Counted from the first letter of the stretch, positions 8,424 to 15,828 are shown. The stretch is DNA of 16,226 bases from Treponema sp. (GCA_031284195.1 JAITAI010000239.1:1-16226); one strand, 5' to 3'. The notes: a model not told the origin generated them from the sequence alone. Translations and numbers: made by a program.

Positions 8424-8561
8424 GGAGGAGGAAAATCGAGGAGCCTGTCGAACCTCGAGTGAAATCTGATACATTTTTCAGTTTGGGCAATTGGGAAAAG
8501 TAGCCGCCTGTTCATGCCTCCTCCGCAATGTATACATCCGTTGCCTCTATCAGGTAGGAGG
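8424..8561 (+). promoter_or_regulatory. Possible Shine-Dalgarno-sequestering leader before the first permease
   Basis: GGAGGAGG (8424-8431) is perfectly complementary to CCTCCTCC (8517-8524). The same CCTCCT (8517-8522) can instead pair with the AGGAGG ribosome binding site (8556-8561) of the permease gene. These are two mutually exclusive pairings, as in a translational on/off switch. A further 5-bp stem, CGAGG (8437-8441) with CCTCG (8453-8457), lies between them. The complementarity is seen directly; the regulatory role is inference. Confidence 0.35.
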
Positions 8562-8566
8562 TTTTC

Positions 8567-9445
8567 TTGACATCCATAATACAAAAAAATAAACCATTTA
8601 TAGCCTGCGGCTTAGCTCCAGCCTTAATTATTTACACCTGTTTCGTATTGTATCCTATTGTACGATCCTTTTTGTTTGGGTTTTATAATTGGAACGGGTT
8701 GTCTGCTCCCCGATATATCGGCTTTGAAAATTTTCGTCGGATCCTCACAGATCCGGTATTTTGGCAGTCCTTTAGAAACAACATGTTTGTGGTAGTAGCC
8801 TCAATGCTCGGTCAAATTCCTTTGGGTATCCTTGCCGCAGTGGCTTTGAGCGGTAAGTTAAAAGGGCAGTCTTTCTTCCGAACCGCTTTCTTTATTCCGA
8901 TGATCCTTTCAACCGTGGTGGTGGGGTTGTTGTGGACCACTATTCTTAACGCCCAAATTGGTTTACTGCGGGGATTCTTGCTGGCTATGGGTTTTAAGAC
9001 AACCCCCGACCTGCTCGGTAATCCTGTTACCGCTATCTATACCCTTTGCGGAGTCATTGTCTGGCAGTTTATTGGGTTGTACATGATTATCTTTCTTGCG
9101 GCGCTTCAGAATATCCCGGTTGATATTTCTGAAGCTGCGGATATTGACGGTGCAGGGGAAGTAACTAAGTTTTTTAAGATTCGGCTTCCGCTCCTATGGG
9201 ATACCATTGCCGCCGCCGCAGTACTTTGTATTTCAGGGAGTATGCGATCCTTCGATCTGATTTACGTCATGACCGAAGGAGGCCCTGCTCATGCAACCGA
9301 AGTGATGGCCACGTATATGTACAATAAAACCTTCTCTGTCAATCAGTATGGGTATGGAAGTGCTGTATCTCTCGTGATTGCGGTGTTGAGTTTTACTTTT
9401 ATAGCTCTCAGTAGGAGTGTGCTACTTCGCAAGGCTGTATCATAA
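8567..9445 (+). CDS. CUT1 sugar ABC transporter permease (MalF/UgpA-like)
   Basis: A 292-residue inner-membrane permease with about six hydrophobic segments, the first at about 11-30. The conserved cytoplasmic EAA loop, EAADIDGAGEVTKFFKIRLP (189-208), docks to the ATPase. Length and the N-terminal LAPALIIYTCFVLYPIVRS stretch are typical of the first permease of CUT1 systems. The start is TTG at 8567, 5 nt after AGGAGG (8556-8561); no in-frame ATG at the right place exists. It is followed by the second permease after 15 nt. No ATPase gene is in the cluster, so a shared MsmK/UgpC-type ATPase encoded elsewhere probably energises it. Confidence 0.92.
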   Translation: MTSIIQKNKPFIACGLAPALIIYTCFVLYPIVRSFLFGFYNWNGLSAPRYIGFENFRRILTDPVFWQSFRNNMFVVVASMLGQIPLGILAAVALSGKLKGQSFFRTAFFIPMILSTVVVGLLWTTILNAQIGLLRGFLLAMGFKTTPDLLGNPVTAIYTLCGVIVWQFIGLYMIIFLAALQNIPVDISEAADIDGAGEVTKFFKIRLPLLWDTIAAAAVLCISGSMRSFDLIYVMTEGGPAHATEVMATYMYNKTFSVNQYGYGSAVSLVIAVLSFTFIALSRSVLLRKAVS

Positions 9446-9460
9446 GGAAGGACTAAATTT

Positions 9461-10327
9461 ATGAAGCATACCAATCTTTTTGCATCTTCAAGGAACGCCC
9501 ATAGAATGCATCTTATCACCATGAGTGCTCGTTATAGTATTTTAGGCCTCCTCTCAATTACGACTCTTTTTCCCTTGTTGTGGATGACCTATAGTTCGTT
9601 TAAAACGAATCAGGAGTTTACCGTATCGGCGATTTCTTTGCCAAAACAGTTACACGGAGAGAATTATGTCCACGCATGGAAAACCGCGAATATAGGTACC
9701 TATTTTTTTAACAGCCTATTTATCTCGATTTTTTCTATTGTTTTCACTGTCCTCATCGGGGCTGCTGCTGCGTTTGTACTTGCCAAATTCAAATTCCGTT
9801 TTCAAAAAGTAGTATCATCGGTTTTTGTGATTGGGATGTTGATTCCCTTGCAGGCGGTACTGGTTCCTCTCTTTTCGTTGATGCGCAGTTTTCATCTGCT
9901 TAATACGCCTTGGTCCCTCATTCTGGTGTATACTGCTTTTGGCCTACCCATCACAATTTTCTTGATGGAGAGTTTTATTGCATCCTTCCCTGATTCCATT
10001 ATGGAAGCCTCGATTATTGACGGTGCGGCCATGGGACGGATATTTTTTTCCATTGTGTTACCCATGACACGGCCGGTTATTGCCACCGTGGGGATTCTCA
10101 ATTTCCTCAACAATTGGAAAGAATTCAGTTTCGCCCTAGTTTTTATCAACTCAGAGCATAAAAAAACACTACCCCTTGGATTGTATAACTTCCTTGGGGC
10201 CTATACCACCGATTATGCGGGACTTATGGCGGCCCTAGTCATTGCTACGGTTCCGATTCTGATCATGTATCTGCTTTTACAAGAACAGATTATTAACGGC
10301 ATGACCGCAGGTGCGGTAAAAGGATAA
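9461..10327 (+). CDS. CUT1 sugar ABC transporter permease (MalG/UgpE-like)
   Basis: A 288-residue inner-membrane permease, partner of the preceding one. A first membrane segment lies near 26-44, followed by the periplasmic stretch with SFKTNQEF that is usual in MalG-type proteins. The EAA loop is EASIIDGAAMGRIFFSIVLP (182-201), and the C-terminus QIINGMTAGAVKG is characteristic of the family. AAGGAAGGA (9444-9452) precedes the ATG by 8 nt. It lies 15 nt after the first permease and 18 nt before the GH1 gene, so the three are almost certainly one transcript. Confidence 0.93.
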   Translation: MKHTNLFASSRNAHRMHLITMSARYSILGLLSITTLFPLLWMTYSSFKTNQEFTVSAISLPKQLHGENYVHAWKTANIGTYFFNSLFISIFSIVFTVLIGAAAAFVLAKFKFRFQKVVSSVFVIGMLIPLQAVLVPLFSLMRSFHLLNTPWSLILVYTAFGLPITIFLMESFIASFPDSIMEASIIDGAAMGRIFFSIVLPMTRPVIATVGILNFLNNWKEFSFALVFINSEHKKTLPLGLYNFLGAYTTDYAGLMAALVIATVPILIMYLLLQEQIINGMTAGAVKG

Positions 10328-10345
10328 AAGGGGCTAAGGGAAAGA

Positions 10346-11707
10346 ATGGCTAGAAAATTACAATTTCCTGAGGGATTTATATGGGGAGCGGCATCCGCTT
10401 CATATCAAGTTGAAGGCGCTGTGAAACAAGACAGCAGGAGTGAATCCATTTGGGATCGGTATTGTTCGATACCTGGTATGGTGGTAAATCAAGATACTGG
10501 AGAAGTGGCCTGTGACCAATACAATCGGTATAAGGATGATGTGGCCCTTATGAAGACTTTGGGGATCCAGGCTTACCGGTTTTCTATTGCATGGCCTCGG
10601 GTCATACCACGCGGTACCGGAAAGATAAACCCCAAAGGGCTTGATTATTATTCCCGACTGGTGGATACCCTCTTAGAAGCGGGTATCAAACCTTTCGCGA
10701 CCTTGTTTCATTGGGACTTGCCTCAGTGCATGGCAGACATTGGTGGCTGGTGTAACCCTGATATGCCTCACTATTTTCTTGAATATGCTACAGCGGTTTT
10801 CGACAAACTGATAGACCGGGTTAGCTATTGGGTGACCTTGAATGAACCTTACTGCACGGCTTTTTTAGGGCATTACATTGGACGGCATGCTCCAGGATAC
10901 CATGACTACGTTCAGGCCCTCCGGGTGGCCTATTATCTATATGTGGCCCATGGACTAGTGGTACAGCATTTCAGGAAACGAGGACAGGAAGGTGAAATCG
11001 GTATTGCCCTTAATCTGATGGGACGACTGCCCTTGACACCTGAAGACCCCCAGGATCAGGCTGCAGCAAAACGGGCTGACGGCAACCTCAACCGTTGGTT
11101 TCTTGACCCCTTGCTTAAAGGGAGTTATCCCTCGGACATGTTGAGTTGGTACGAAAAGAAAGGTGTAGTCCTTCCACCCTTTGATACACAAGAAATTGCC
11201 CTCATGCACCAGGATCTCGATTTTATCGGCCTTAACTATTACAATGATTTTTATGTTCAATATAATCCTCATGTTTGGCCGGATGAATGGGAAATTAAAA
11301 ATCCCCGGTATATACCGGTAAATACTCGTGAATGGCCAGTTACCGAACAGGGATTTACTGCTATGCTGCTCCGGCTAAAAAATGAATACAAGGTAAAACG
11401 GATCCTAATAACTGAAAACGGTACTGCAACGCATGAAATTGTGAGTATGGAACATACTGTGGAAGATCCCCAGCGGATCGATTATCTTAAGCGACACCTT
11501 AAGGCACTGCATGAGGCGATAGAAGCAGGGGTAACCGTGTTTGGTTATCTGCAATGGTCTTTTACAGATAATTTTGAATGGGCATTTGGGTACAATAGCC
11601 GTTTTGGATTGGTGTATGTGGATTTTCAGACCCAGGAACGTATTGTAAAACAGAGCGGTGCCTGGTATGCGAAGATTATTGAGGAAAATGCCCTCACCCT
11701 ATTCTAA
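10346..11707 (+). CDS. GH1 beta-glycosidase (beta-glucosidase type)
   Basis: A 453-residue retaining beta-glycosidase of family GH1 with the full (beta/alpha)8 length. The acid/base is Glu167 in TLNEP and the nucleophile Glu357 in ITENGT. Glycone-site residues visible are Gln21 in SYQVEG, His122-Trp123, Trp404, and Glu411-Trp412 in DNFEWAFGY. Glu411 is the residue replaced in 6-phospho-beta-glycosidases, so an unphosphorylated substrate is expected, matching ABC (not PTS) uptake. There is no signal peptide, so it acts in the cytoplasm. It is last in the transporter operon, 18 nt after the second permease. GH1 enzymes include glucosidases, galactosidases and mannosidases; exact specificity is open, but with GH130 nearby a beta-mannosyl or beta-glucosyl oligosaccharide is likely. 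Confidence 0.93.
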   Translation: MARKLQFPEGFIWGAASASYQVEGAVKQDSRSESIWDRYCSIPGMVVNQDTGEVACDQYNRYKDDVALMKTLGIQAYRFSIAWPRVIPRGTGKINPKGLDYYSRLVDTLLEAGIKPFATLFHWDLPQCMADIGGWCNPDMPHYFLEYATAVFDKLIDRVSYWVTLNEPYCTAFLGHYIGRHAPGYHDYVQALRVAYYLYVAHGLVVQHFRKRGQEGEIGIALNLMGRLPLTPEDPQDQAAAKRADGNLNRWFLDPLLKGSYPSDMLSWYEKKGVVLPPFDTQEIALMHQDLDFIGLNYYNDFYVQYNPHVWPDEWEIKNPRYIPVNTREWPVTEQGFTAMLLRLKNEYKVKRILITENGTATHEIVSMEHTVEDPQRIDYLKRHLKALHEAIEAGVTVFGYLQWSFTDNFEWAFGYNSRFGLVYVDFQTQERIVKQSGAWYAKIIEENALTLF

Positions 11708-12025
11708 CCTATGGGTATCACCCCTAAAGACTCGTACTCCTCCACGGGTTTCCATTGAGGGGGACCGGTAGCGGGAAGCACTGATTTATGCAACTGAGTA
11801 TTTGTCAACGGACCTGATCCAATCAGTGTACTTGCCCCGTTTACGGAATGACATGAACACAGGGATCGAACCTAGGATTTGGGAGCCATGGAAAGGCTGA
11901 GGAGTGTCACGTTAATCGGTGTTTTTTGAAATCAGCTAAAACCACCTTGGATATAGGAATTTCTCTTGTCTTTTTACGTTATTTTCGCTAGCCTTATTTT
12001 CTAAGGGTCTAGAGAAGGAGGAGGG
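11708..12025. other. Gene-free interval between the GH1 and GNAT genes
   Basis: No credible coding frame is seen in these 318 nt. An 8-bp perfect inverted repeat, CACTGATT (11779-11786) and AATCAGTG (11821-11828), has a 34-nt loop, with an inner CTGAT/ATCAG stem at its right side. No T tract follows, so a terminator for the sugar operon is not convincing. A tRNA T-arm-like string on the minus strand at 11862-11875 has no cloverleaf around it. Confidence 0.5.
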
Positions 12026-12508
12026 ATGATACGAACAGTGAAGATTACCGATGTCATGGCGATTCGCGGTATATATAATCATTATGTTAAGCATACGGCG
12101 ATCAGCTTTGAGGAAAATCCCGTTTCCATGAAAGAAATGGAGAGCCGGATTGTGGACATCACTTCTGTATACCCCTGGCTGGTCTGGGAAGAAGCAGGGG
12201 ACGTTATCGGCTATGCCTATGTAAACAAATGGAAGGATCGTACTGCTTACGGATTTTCCGTGGAGCATAGTATCTATCTTAAACAGGGTCATGAGGGGAA
12301 GGGTCTAGGTACCTGTTTACTGACTAGATTATTAGAAGATGTGAAAAAGACCAATGTCCACGCGGTCATAGCGGGGATCACCTTACCAAATGAACGGAGT
12401 ATTGCCTTACATGAAAAATTGGGCTTTACCAAGATTGCCCAGTTCAAAGAAATCGGCTTTAAGCTAAACCAATGGCTTGATGTGGGGTATTGGGAACTGC
12501 TCTTATAG
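12026..12508 (+). CDS. GNAT N-acetyltransferase, PAT/MddA-like
   Basis: A 160-residue acetyltransferase of the phosphinothricin/methionine-sulfoximine acetyltransferase (PAT, MddA/YncA) subgroup of GNAT. It would transfer acetyl from acetyl-CoA to the amino group of a small amino-acid-like substrate. Marks of the subgroup are IYNHYVKHTAISFEE (16-30), the acetyl-CoA loop GHEGKGLGT (88-96), NERSIALHEKLGF (122-134), and the C-terminal GFKLNQWLDVGYWE (144-157). Length is normal. The start ATG sits 4 nt after AAGGAGG (12015-12021), rather close but with no better option. It is a single gene, just upstream of the methionine-type transporter; whether they are co-regulated is unknown. Subfamily good, substrate unknown. 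Confidence 0.88.
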   Translation: MIRTVKITDVMAIRGIYNHYVKHTAISFEENPVSMKEMESRIVDITSVYPWLVWEEAGDVIGYAYVNKWKDRTAYGFSVEHSIYLKQGHEGKGLGTCLLTRLLEDVKKTNVHAVIAGITLPNERSIALHEKLGFTKIAQFKEIGFKLNQWLDVGYWELLL

Positions 12509-12552
12509 CCTGTCTCATAAAAAACCCAGAGCGCGGGGGTTCCTGCTTGATC

Positions 12553-12580
12553 TTTAGGGTGTGATATAGTACTATATAAT
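12553..12580 (+). promoter_or_regulatory. Candidate metNIQ promoter with overlapping palindromic operator
   Basis: TTTAGG (12553-12558) and an exact TATAAT (12575-12580) are 16 nt apart, about 124 nt before metN. A perfect 14-bp palindrome, ATATAGTACTATAT (12564-12577), fills most of the spacer and runs into the -10 box, where a repressor would block polymerase. It does not match the MetJ box. No SAM riboswitch or T-box was recognised in 12509-12703. Confidence 0.42.
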
Positions 12581-12703
12581 AAAGTATACCCATAGGGTTT
12601 GTATGATTTTTTATGCACTATGGCTTGAAGTACAGGTTTCTGTGATTGTAGGATACCCTATTATAGCGGACCTTTGATGAAGTAACGTGGATAAGGAGCG
12701 GTC

Positions 12704-13423
12704 ATGATTGTCCTCAAAGGAATATCAAAACAGTATGCAGCGGTTACGGCCATACGACACGCGGACCTGCTGGTTCCTGAGGGAAGCATATACGGGATTA
12801 TTGGGAGAAGCGGCGCGGGGAAATCAACCCTGCTCCGGATCATGAGTCTCTTGGAAGCTCCTGATAGGGGGGAAGTGTACTATGGTACTGAACGGGTGGA
12901 TACCTTACGGGGGATGGATTTGCTGCTCAGAAGGCGGAAAATGGGTATGATATTTCAGAATTTCAATCTCCTAGGATCCCGGAATGTCATGGGTAATATC
13001 AGTTATCCCCTGGAGATCGGGGGTTTACCGAAAAAACAGATCGAAAAAAGGGTGGATGAGCTTTTGGACCTCGTGAGTATACAGGATAAACGAAAGGCCC
13101 GCTTAGGGGAACTGTCCGGAGGGCAAAAGCAACGGGTTGCCATTGCCCGGGCCTTAGCGGTCAACCCCGAGGTCCTGTTCTGTGACGAGGCTACCAGCGC
13201 CTTGGACCCCCAGACTACCCGGTCTATTCTTTCCCTTATCCGGGAACTCCAGGATCGGCTCAAAATCACGGTGGTACTCATAACCCACCAAATGGAAGTT
13301 ATCCGGGCGGTTTGTGATGAAGTGGCGGTTTTGGATGAGGGCTGTCTGGTAGAACAGGGATCGGTTCAGTCGGTATTGAATTCCCCTGAAACCGAAGCTG
13401 CCAAGAGTTTGGTCTATGCTTAG
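12704..13423 (+). CDS. metN: ABC transporter ATPase, MetN-like (lacks C-terminal sensor domain)
   Basis: A 239-residue ABC ATPase that powers the methionine-type importer. Walker A is GRSGAGKST (34-42), the Q-loop is IFQNFNLL (83-90), the signature is LSGGQKQR (137-144), Walker B is VLFCDEATS (157-165) with Glu162, and the switch is His195. E. coli MetN is about 340 residues because it carries a C-terminal domain that binds methionine and shuts the transporter. This protein ends right after the nucleotide-binding domain, so that feedback is absent. An AAGGAG site precedes the ATG. Its end overlaps metI by 8 nt. The MetN call rests on the neighbouring MetI and MetQ as much as on its own sequence. 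Confidence 0.88.
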   Translation: MIVLKGISKQYAAVTAIRHADLLVPEGSIYGIIGRSGAGKSTLLRIMSLLEAPDRGEVYYGTERVDTLRGMDLLLRRRKMGMIFQNFNLLGSRNVMGNISYPLEIGGLPKKQIEKRVDELLDLVSIQDKRKARLGELSGGQKQRVAIARALAVNPEVLFCDEATSALDPQTTRSILSLIRELQDRLKITVVLITHQMEVIRAVCDEVAVLDEGCLVEQGSVQSVLNSPETEAAKSLVYA

Positions 13424-14084
13424 TGCTCAGTTTAAAGTCCTGTTCAGTATGCTCCCTGGAGCAACCAGGGAGACCCTCTACATGACTTGCATGTCTGCGG
13501 TCTTTGCCAGTGTTTTAGGTTTTCCCTTGGGGACCTTCCTTTTCAGTACTTCCCCTGCAGGGTTGTATCCCCGGCGGATCCTCTACCATGTACTCTCCCG
13601 CATGGTAAACTTGTTCCGGTCGCTGCCTTTCATCATTTTGATGATCCTGCTGATTCCCCTGTCCCGGCTCATCATCAGAACCAGTATTGGGCCTACGGCG
13701 GTGATCATCCCCTTATCCATAGCCGCAGCGCCCTTTGTTGCGCGGATCGTCGAGTCTGCCCTTTCAGAGGTAGATCCCGGGGTATTGACCGCTGCCCGGG
13801 CCATGGGTTCAACCAATTTTCAGATTATCCGCAAGGTCCTCATCCCCGAGGCCTTGCCTGCCTTGATTTCAGGTTTGGCCTTGACCATCATCAATCTGAT
13901 AGGCTATTCTGCCATGGCCGGGGCCATTGGTGGCGGCGGCCTTGGAGACTTGGCCATCCGCTATGGTTATTACCGTTTCCGTATGGATGTAACCATCGCC
14001 GCGGTCATCGTCATTCTTATGCTTGTGGAAGTCGTGCAATGGGCAGGTACTGCCATAAGCCGTTCTCTCCTGTCCCACCGCTGA
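13416..14084 (+). CDS. metI: Methionine-type ABC transporter permease MetI
   Basis: A 222-residue inner-membrane permease with about five hydrophobic segments. It is of the length and type of MetI (D-/L-methionine and related amino-acid uptake), including RSLPFIILMILLIPLSRL (68-85), the cytoplasmic coupling loop AARAMGSTNFQIIRKVLIPE (126-145), and the IGYSAMAGAIGGGGLGDLA segment that is close to diagnostic for the family. The start ATG lies within the last codons of metN, indicating translational coupling. The next gene, metQ, begins 179 nt later; that gap (14085-14263) shows no clear terminator or promoter. Confidence 0.93.
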   Translation: MLSAQFKVLFSMLPGATRETLYMTCMSAVFASVLGFPLGTFLFSTSPAGLYPRRILYHVLSRMVNLFRSLPFIILMILLIPLSRLIIRTSIGPTAVIIPLSIAAAPFVARIVESALSEVDPGVLTAARAMGSTNFQIIRKVLIPEALPALISGLALTIINLIGYSAMAGAIGGGGLGDLAIRYGYYRFRMDVTIAAVIVILMLVEVVQWAGTAISRSLLSHR

Positions 14085-14263
14085 TTTCTATGTACCTCTC
14101 AAAGTGATGTTTAGATTCCTTTGAGCAGAGGCGGGATATTTCGAGGGTAGACCAAGGGGAATGGGGTCGTGTAGGGCAGAGGATCGGCTCTAAAAAAGTA
14201 AAAGAAACGCCCTTCTTGCTGTTCAAGCGGCAGGGGACGTACTTTAATAAAGAAGGAGTTTTT

Positions 14264-15085
14264 ATGAAGAAAGCCATAGTGAGTTTGCTCAGTGTTGGCG
14301 CCTTAGTAGGGGCCCTGAATCAAGGGGTCTATGGGTCTCCCAAACAGGAAGCCCCTCAAGCCAAATCCACATCGGTCTTGACCGTGGGGGCAACCCCGGT
14401 TCCCCATGGGGAACTGCTCAACCTGGTCAAGTCAGATCTTGCGGCTCAAGGTATTGAGCTCAAGGTAGTGGAATTCACCGATTACGTAACCCCGAATTCC
14501 GCCCTTATCGCAGGGGATCTGGATGCCAACTACTTCCAGCATATCCCCTATTTGGGATCTAACCCTGAATGGGTTGAAAAGCTAGGTTCCGCCTTTGGGG
14601 TCCATGTGGAGCCTTTGGGCTTGTATTCTGCATCCTTTAAGGATGTAGCGGATTTGCCTGAAGGAGCGGTTATTGCCATCCCCAATGATCCCACTAATGG
14701 AGGCCGGGCCTTGCTGCTGCTCCAGTCCAAGGGGATCATCACCCTTAGGACCGACGCCGGTCTCAGTGCAAGCCCCCAAGACATTACGAACAATCCCAAG
14801 AACTTCCGTTTCCGGGAACTAGAAGCTGCCCAGCTTCCCCGGTCCCTGGGGGATGTGGACGCGGCGGTTATTAACGGAAACTATGCCTTGGAAGCTGGGC
14901 TTAACCCAGTTCAGGATTCCCTCATTTTGGAAGGAGCGGACTCTCCCTACGTTAATATCGTGGTCGTAAAAAAGGGCAATGAAAAGGATCCTCGCATAGA
15001 AGTGCTATCCCAGGCCCTTTGTTCCCAGAAGGTTAAGGATTATATCAACAAGACCTGGAGGGGCAGTGTGATTGCGATTTTCTAG
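14264..15085 (+). CDS. metQ: MetQ-like (NlpA family) periplasmic binding protein, non-lipoprotein
   Basis: A 273-residue binding protein of the MetQ/NlpA family, which captures methionine or a related amino acid for MetNI. Typical stretches are VGATPVPHGELL (41-52), DANYFQHIPYL (87-97), AIPNDPTNGGRALLLL (138-153) and DAAVINGNYALEAGL (199-213). The start is the ATG at 14264 after AGAAGGAG; an open frame continues 16 codons upstream without a ribosome binding site. Most MetQ proteins are lipoproteins, but here the signal region (1-24, ending VYG-SP) has no cysteine and the only Cys is 253. It is therefore predicted to be cleaved by signal peptidase I and to be soluble in the periplasm. The protein stops a little early (ending SVIAIF). 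Confidence 0.92.
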   Translation: MKKAIVSLLSVGALVGALNQGVYGSPKQEAPQAKSTSVLTVGATPVPHGELLNLVKSDLAAQGIELKVVEFTDYVTPNSALIAGDLDANYFQHIPYLGSNPEWVEKLGSAFGVHVEPLGLYSASFKDVADLPEGAVIAIPNDPTNGGRALLLLQSKGIITLRTDAGLSASPQDITNNPKNFRFRELEAAQLPRSLGDVDAAVINGNYALEAGLNPVQDSLILEGADSPYVNIVVVKKGNEKDPRIEVLSQALCSQKVKDYINKTWRGSVIAIF

Positions 15086-15147
15086 GAGCCTTACCTTGGT
15101 TGTTACTTTACTGTAGTTTTGTATAACCTTGCTGTACTGACTTTTGA

Positions 15148-15242
15148 CCACCCGGATAAGCGTTTGCGCAGCAAACAAACGCAGGGTGGACAAAATGTGC
15201 CGGAGTGAGCCGTGGGGTTCTAGCCCCGAAGCGCATACCGGC
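15148..15242. repeat. Palindrome-rich zone left of the AT-rich cassette
   Basis: Three nested structures follow each other. CCACCC (15148-15153) pairs with GGGTGG (15184-15189) around GCGTTTG (15160-15166) and CAAACGC (15176-15182); GTTTGC/GCAAAC (15162-15167, 15171-15176) is an alternative inner stem. GCCGG (15199-15203) pairs with CCGGC (15238-15242) around GGGG (15214-15217) and CCCC (15224-15227). CGCATA (15232-15237) pairs with TATGCG (15247-15252), reaching into the cassette's left inverted repeat. No T tract marks a terminator for metQ. This looks like recombination-associated or folded single-strand DNA sequence. Confidence 0.45.
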
Positions 15243-15244
15243 CT

Positions 15245-15262
15245 GTTATGCGACGTAGGGGC
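15245..15262 (+). repeat. Left inverted repeat of the cassette
   Basis: 18-bp end GTTATGCGACGTAGGGGC; mate at 15829-15846. It overlaps a CGCATA/TATGCG hairpin that extends outward. Confidence 0.7.
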
Positions 15263-15318
15263 GTACTCCATTATTTTTATCTATATTATTTTAAGTGTTT
15301 AAAATTTATTACTGTGTT

Positions 15319-15729
15319 TTATTTTATTATTGGATAATGTGGATTGGTTTCTCCACATTCAAGATAATTCTTTTTGTGTACACATAATATTTTTCCATAA
15401 TTCTTACATTTCCAATTATCTTTTTCCATTTTTATAAAAATTTCTATCCCTTTTTCCTTAATTATTTGCAAATTATTAATTGGACTTTCACCATATTTTG
15501 TTTTATACCTTTTATCCAAATTTTTTATTATTTTACATGGAAATTTTATACATTCATTACACAATAATTCTTTGTTATTTTTTTCTTCACAATTTTTTAT
15601 CCTACAAGTATTACAGTGATTTACTTTATTTCCTACATTATTGCAACCGACACATTTATTTTTATCCCGTTGATAACCCGAACATAAATTACAAATCACT
15701 CCACATGGGGCTACACTTAAGTTATCCAT
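15319..15729 (-). CDS. DUF3795-like cysteine-rich protein
   Basis: A 136-residue cytoplasmic protein, rich in Lys and Asn, with 14 cysteines in CxxxCxxC (9-16), CxxC (26-29), CxxCxxxxC (39-47), CxxCxxxxC (57-65), and three more near the C-terminus. The start APCGVICNLC, the CRIKNC and CNECIKFPC clusters match the DUF3795 family, whose function is unknown and which is presumed to bind zinc or an iron-sulfur cluster. The start is set at 15729 because a TTGACA-17-TACAAC promoter would start the transcript near 15749, just before AGGAGA (15748-15743); the conserved part also begins there. A longer in-frame start at 15771 (14 more residues) has no ribosome binding site. The codon use is very AT-rich, unlike all neighbours, and the gene sits alone between inverted repeats, indicating acquisition from elsewhere. 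Confidence 0.75.
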   Translation of the reverse strand: MDNLSVAPCGVICNLCSGYQRDKNKCVGCNNVGNKVNHCNTCRIKNCEEKNNKELLCNECIKFPCKIIKNLDKRYKTKYGESPINNLQIIKEKGIEIFIKMEKDNWKCKNYGKILCVHKKNYLECGETNPHYPIIK

Positions 15730-15755
15730 AAAAATTGCCACTTCTCCTGTTTTTA

Positions 15756-15784
15756 GTTGTAATATTTTCATTATATTTTGTCAA
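15756..15784 (-). promoter_or_regulatory. Promoter of the DUF3795-like gene
   Basis: On the minus strand an exact TTGACA (15784-15779) is 17 nt from TACAAC (15761-15756, 4/6 to TATAAT). The predicted start near 15749 leaves a roughly 20-nt leader holding AGGAGA before the ATG at 15729. So the cassette carries its own promoter, unlike classical integron cassettes. The AT-rich context raises the chance of a coincidental match. Confidence 0.45.
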
Positions 15785-15828
15785 TATATTTTCCATTAAT
15801 TTTATACTATAATTTACAAAAAATTTTA

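Noticed and set aside
11862..11875. tRNA T-arm-like string (GTTCGATCCC on the minus strand)
   Set aside because: Only four of five T-stem pairs form, and no matching acceptor strand or D/anticodon arms are found at the right distance, so no tRNA gene.
12518..12541. Terminator-like AACCC/GGGTT stem followed by a T tract on the minus strand
   Set aside because: No minus-strand gene lies upstream of it, the stem is only 5 bp, and on the plus strand no T tract follows, so it does not serve the acetyltransferase gene.
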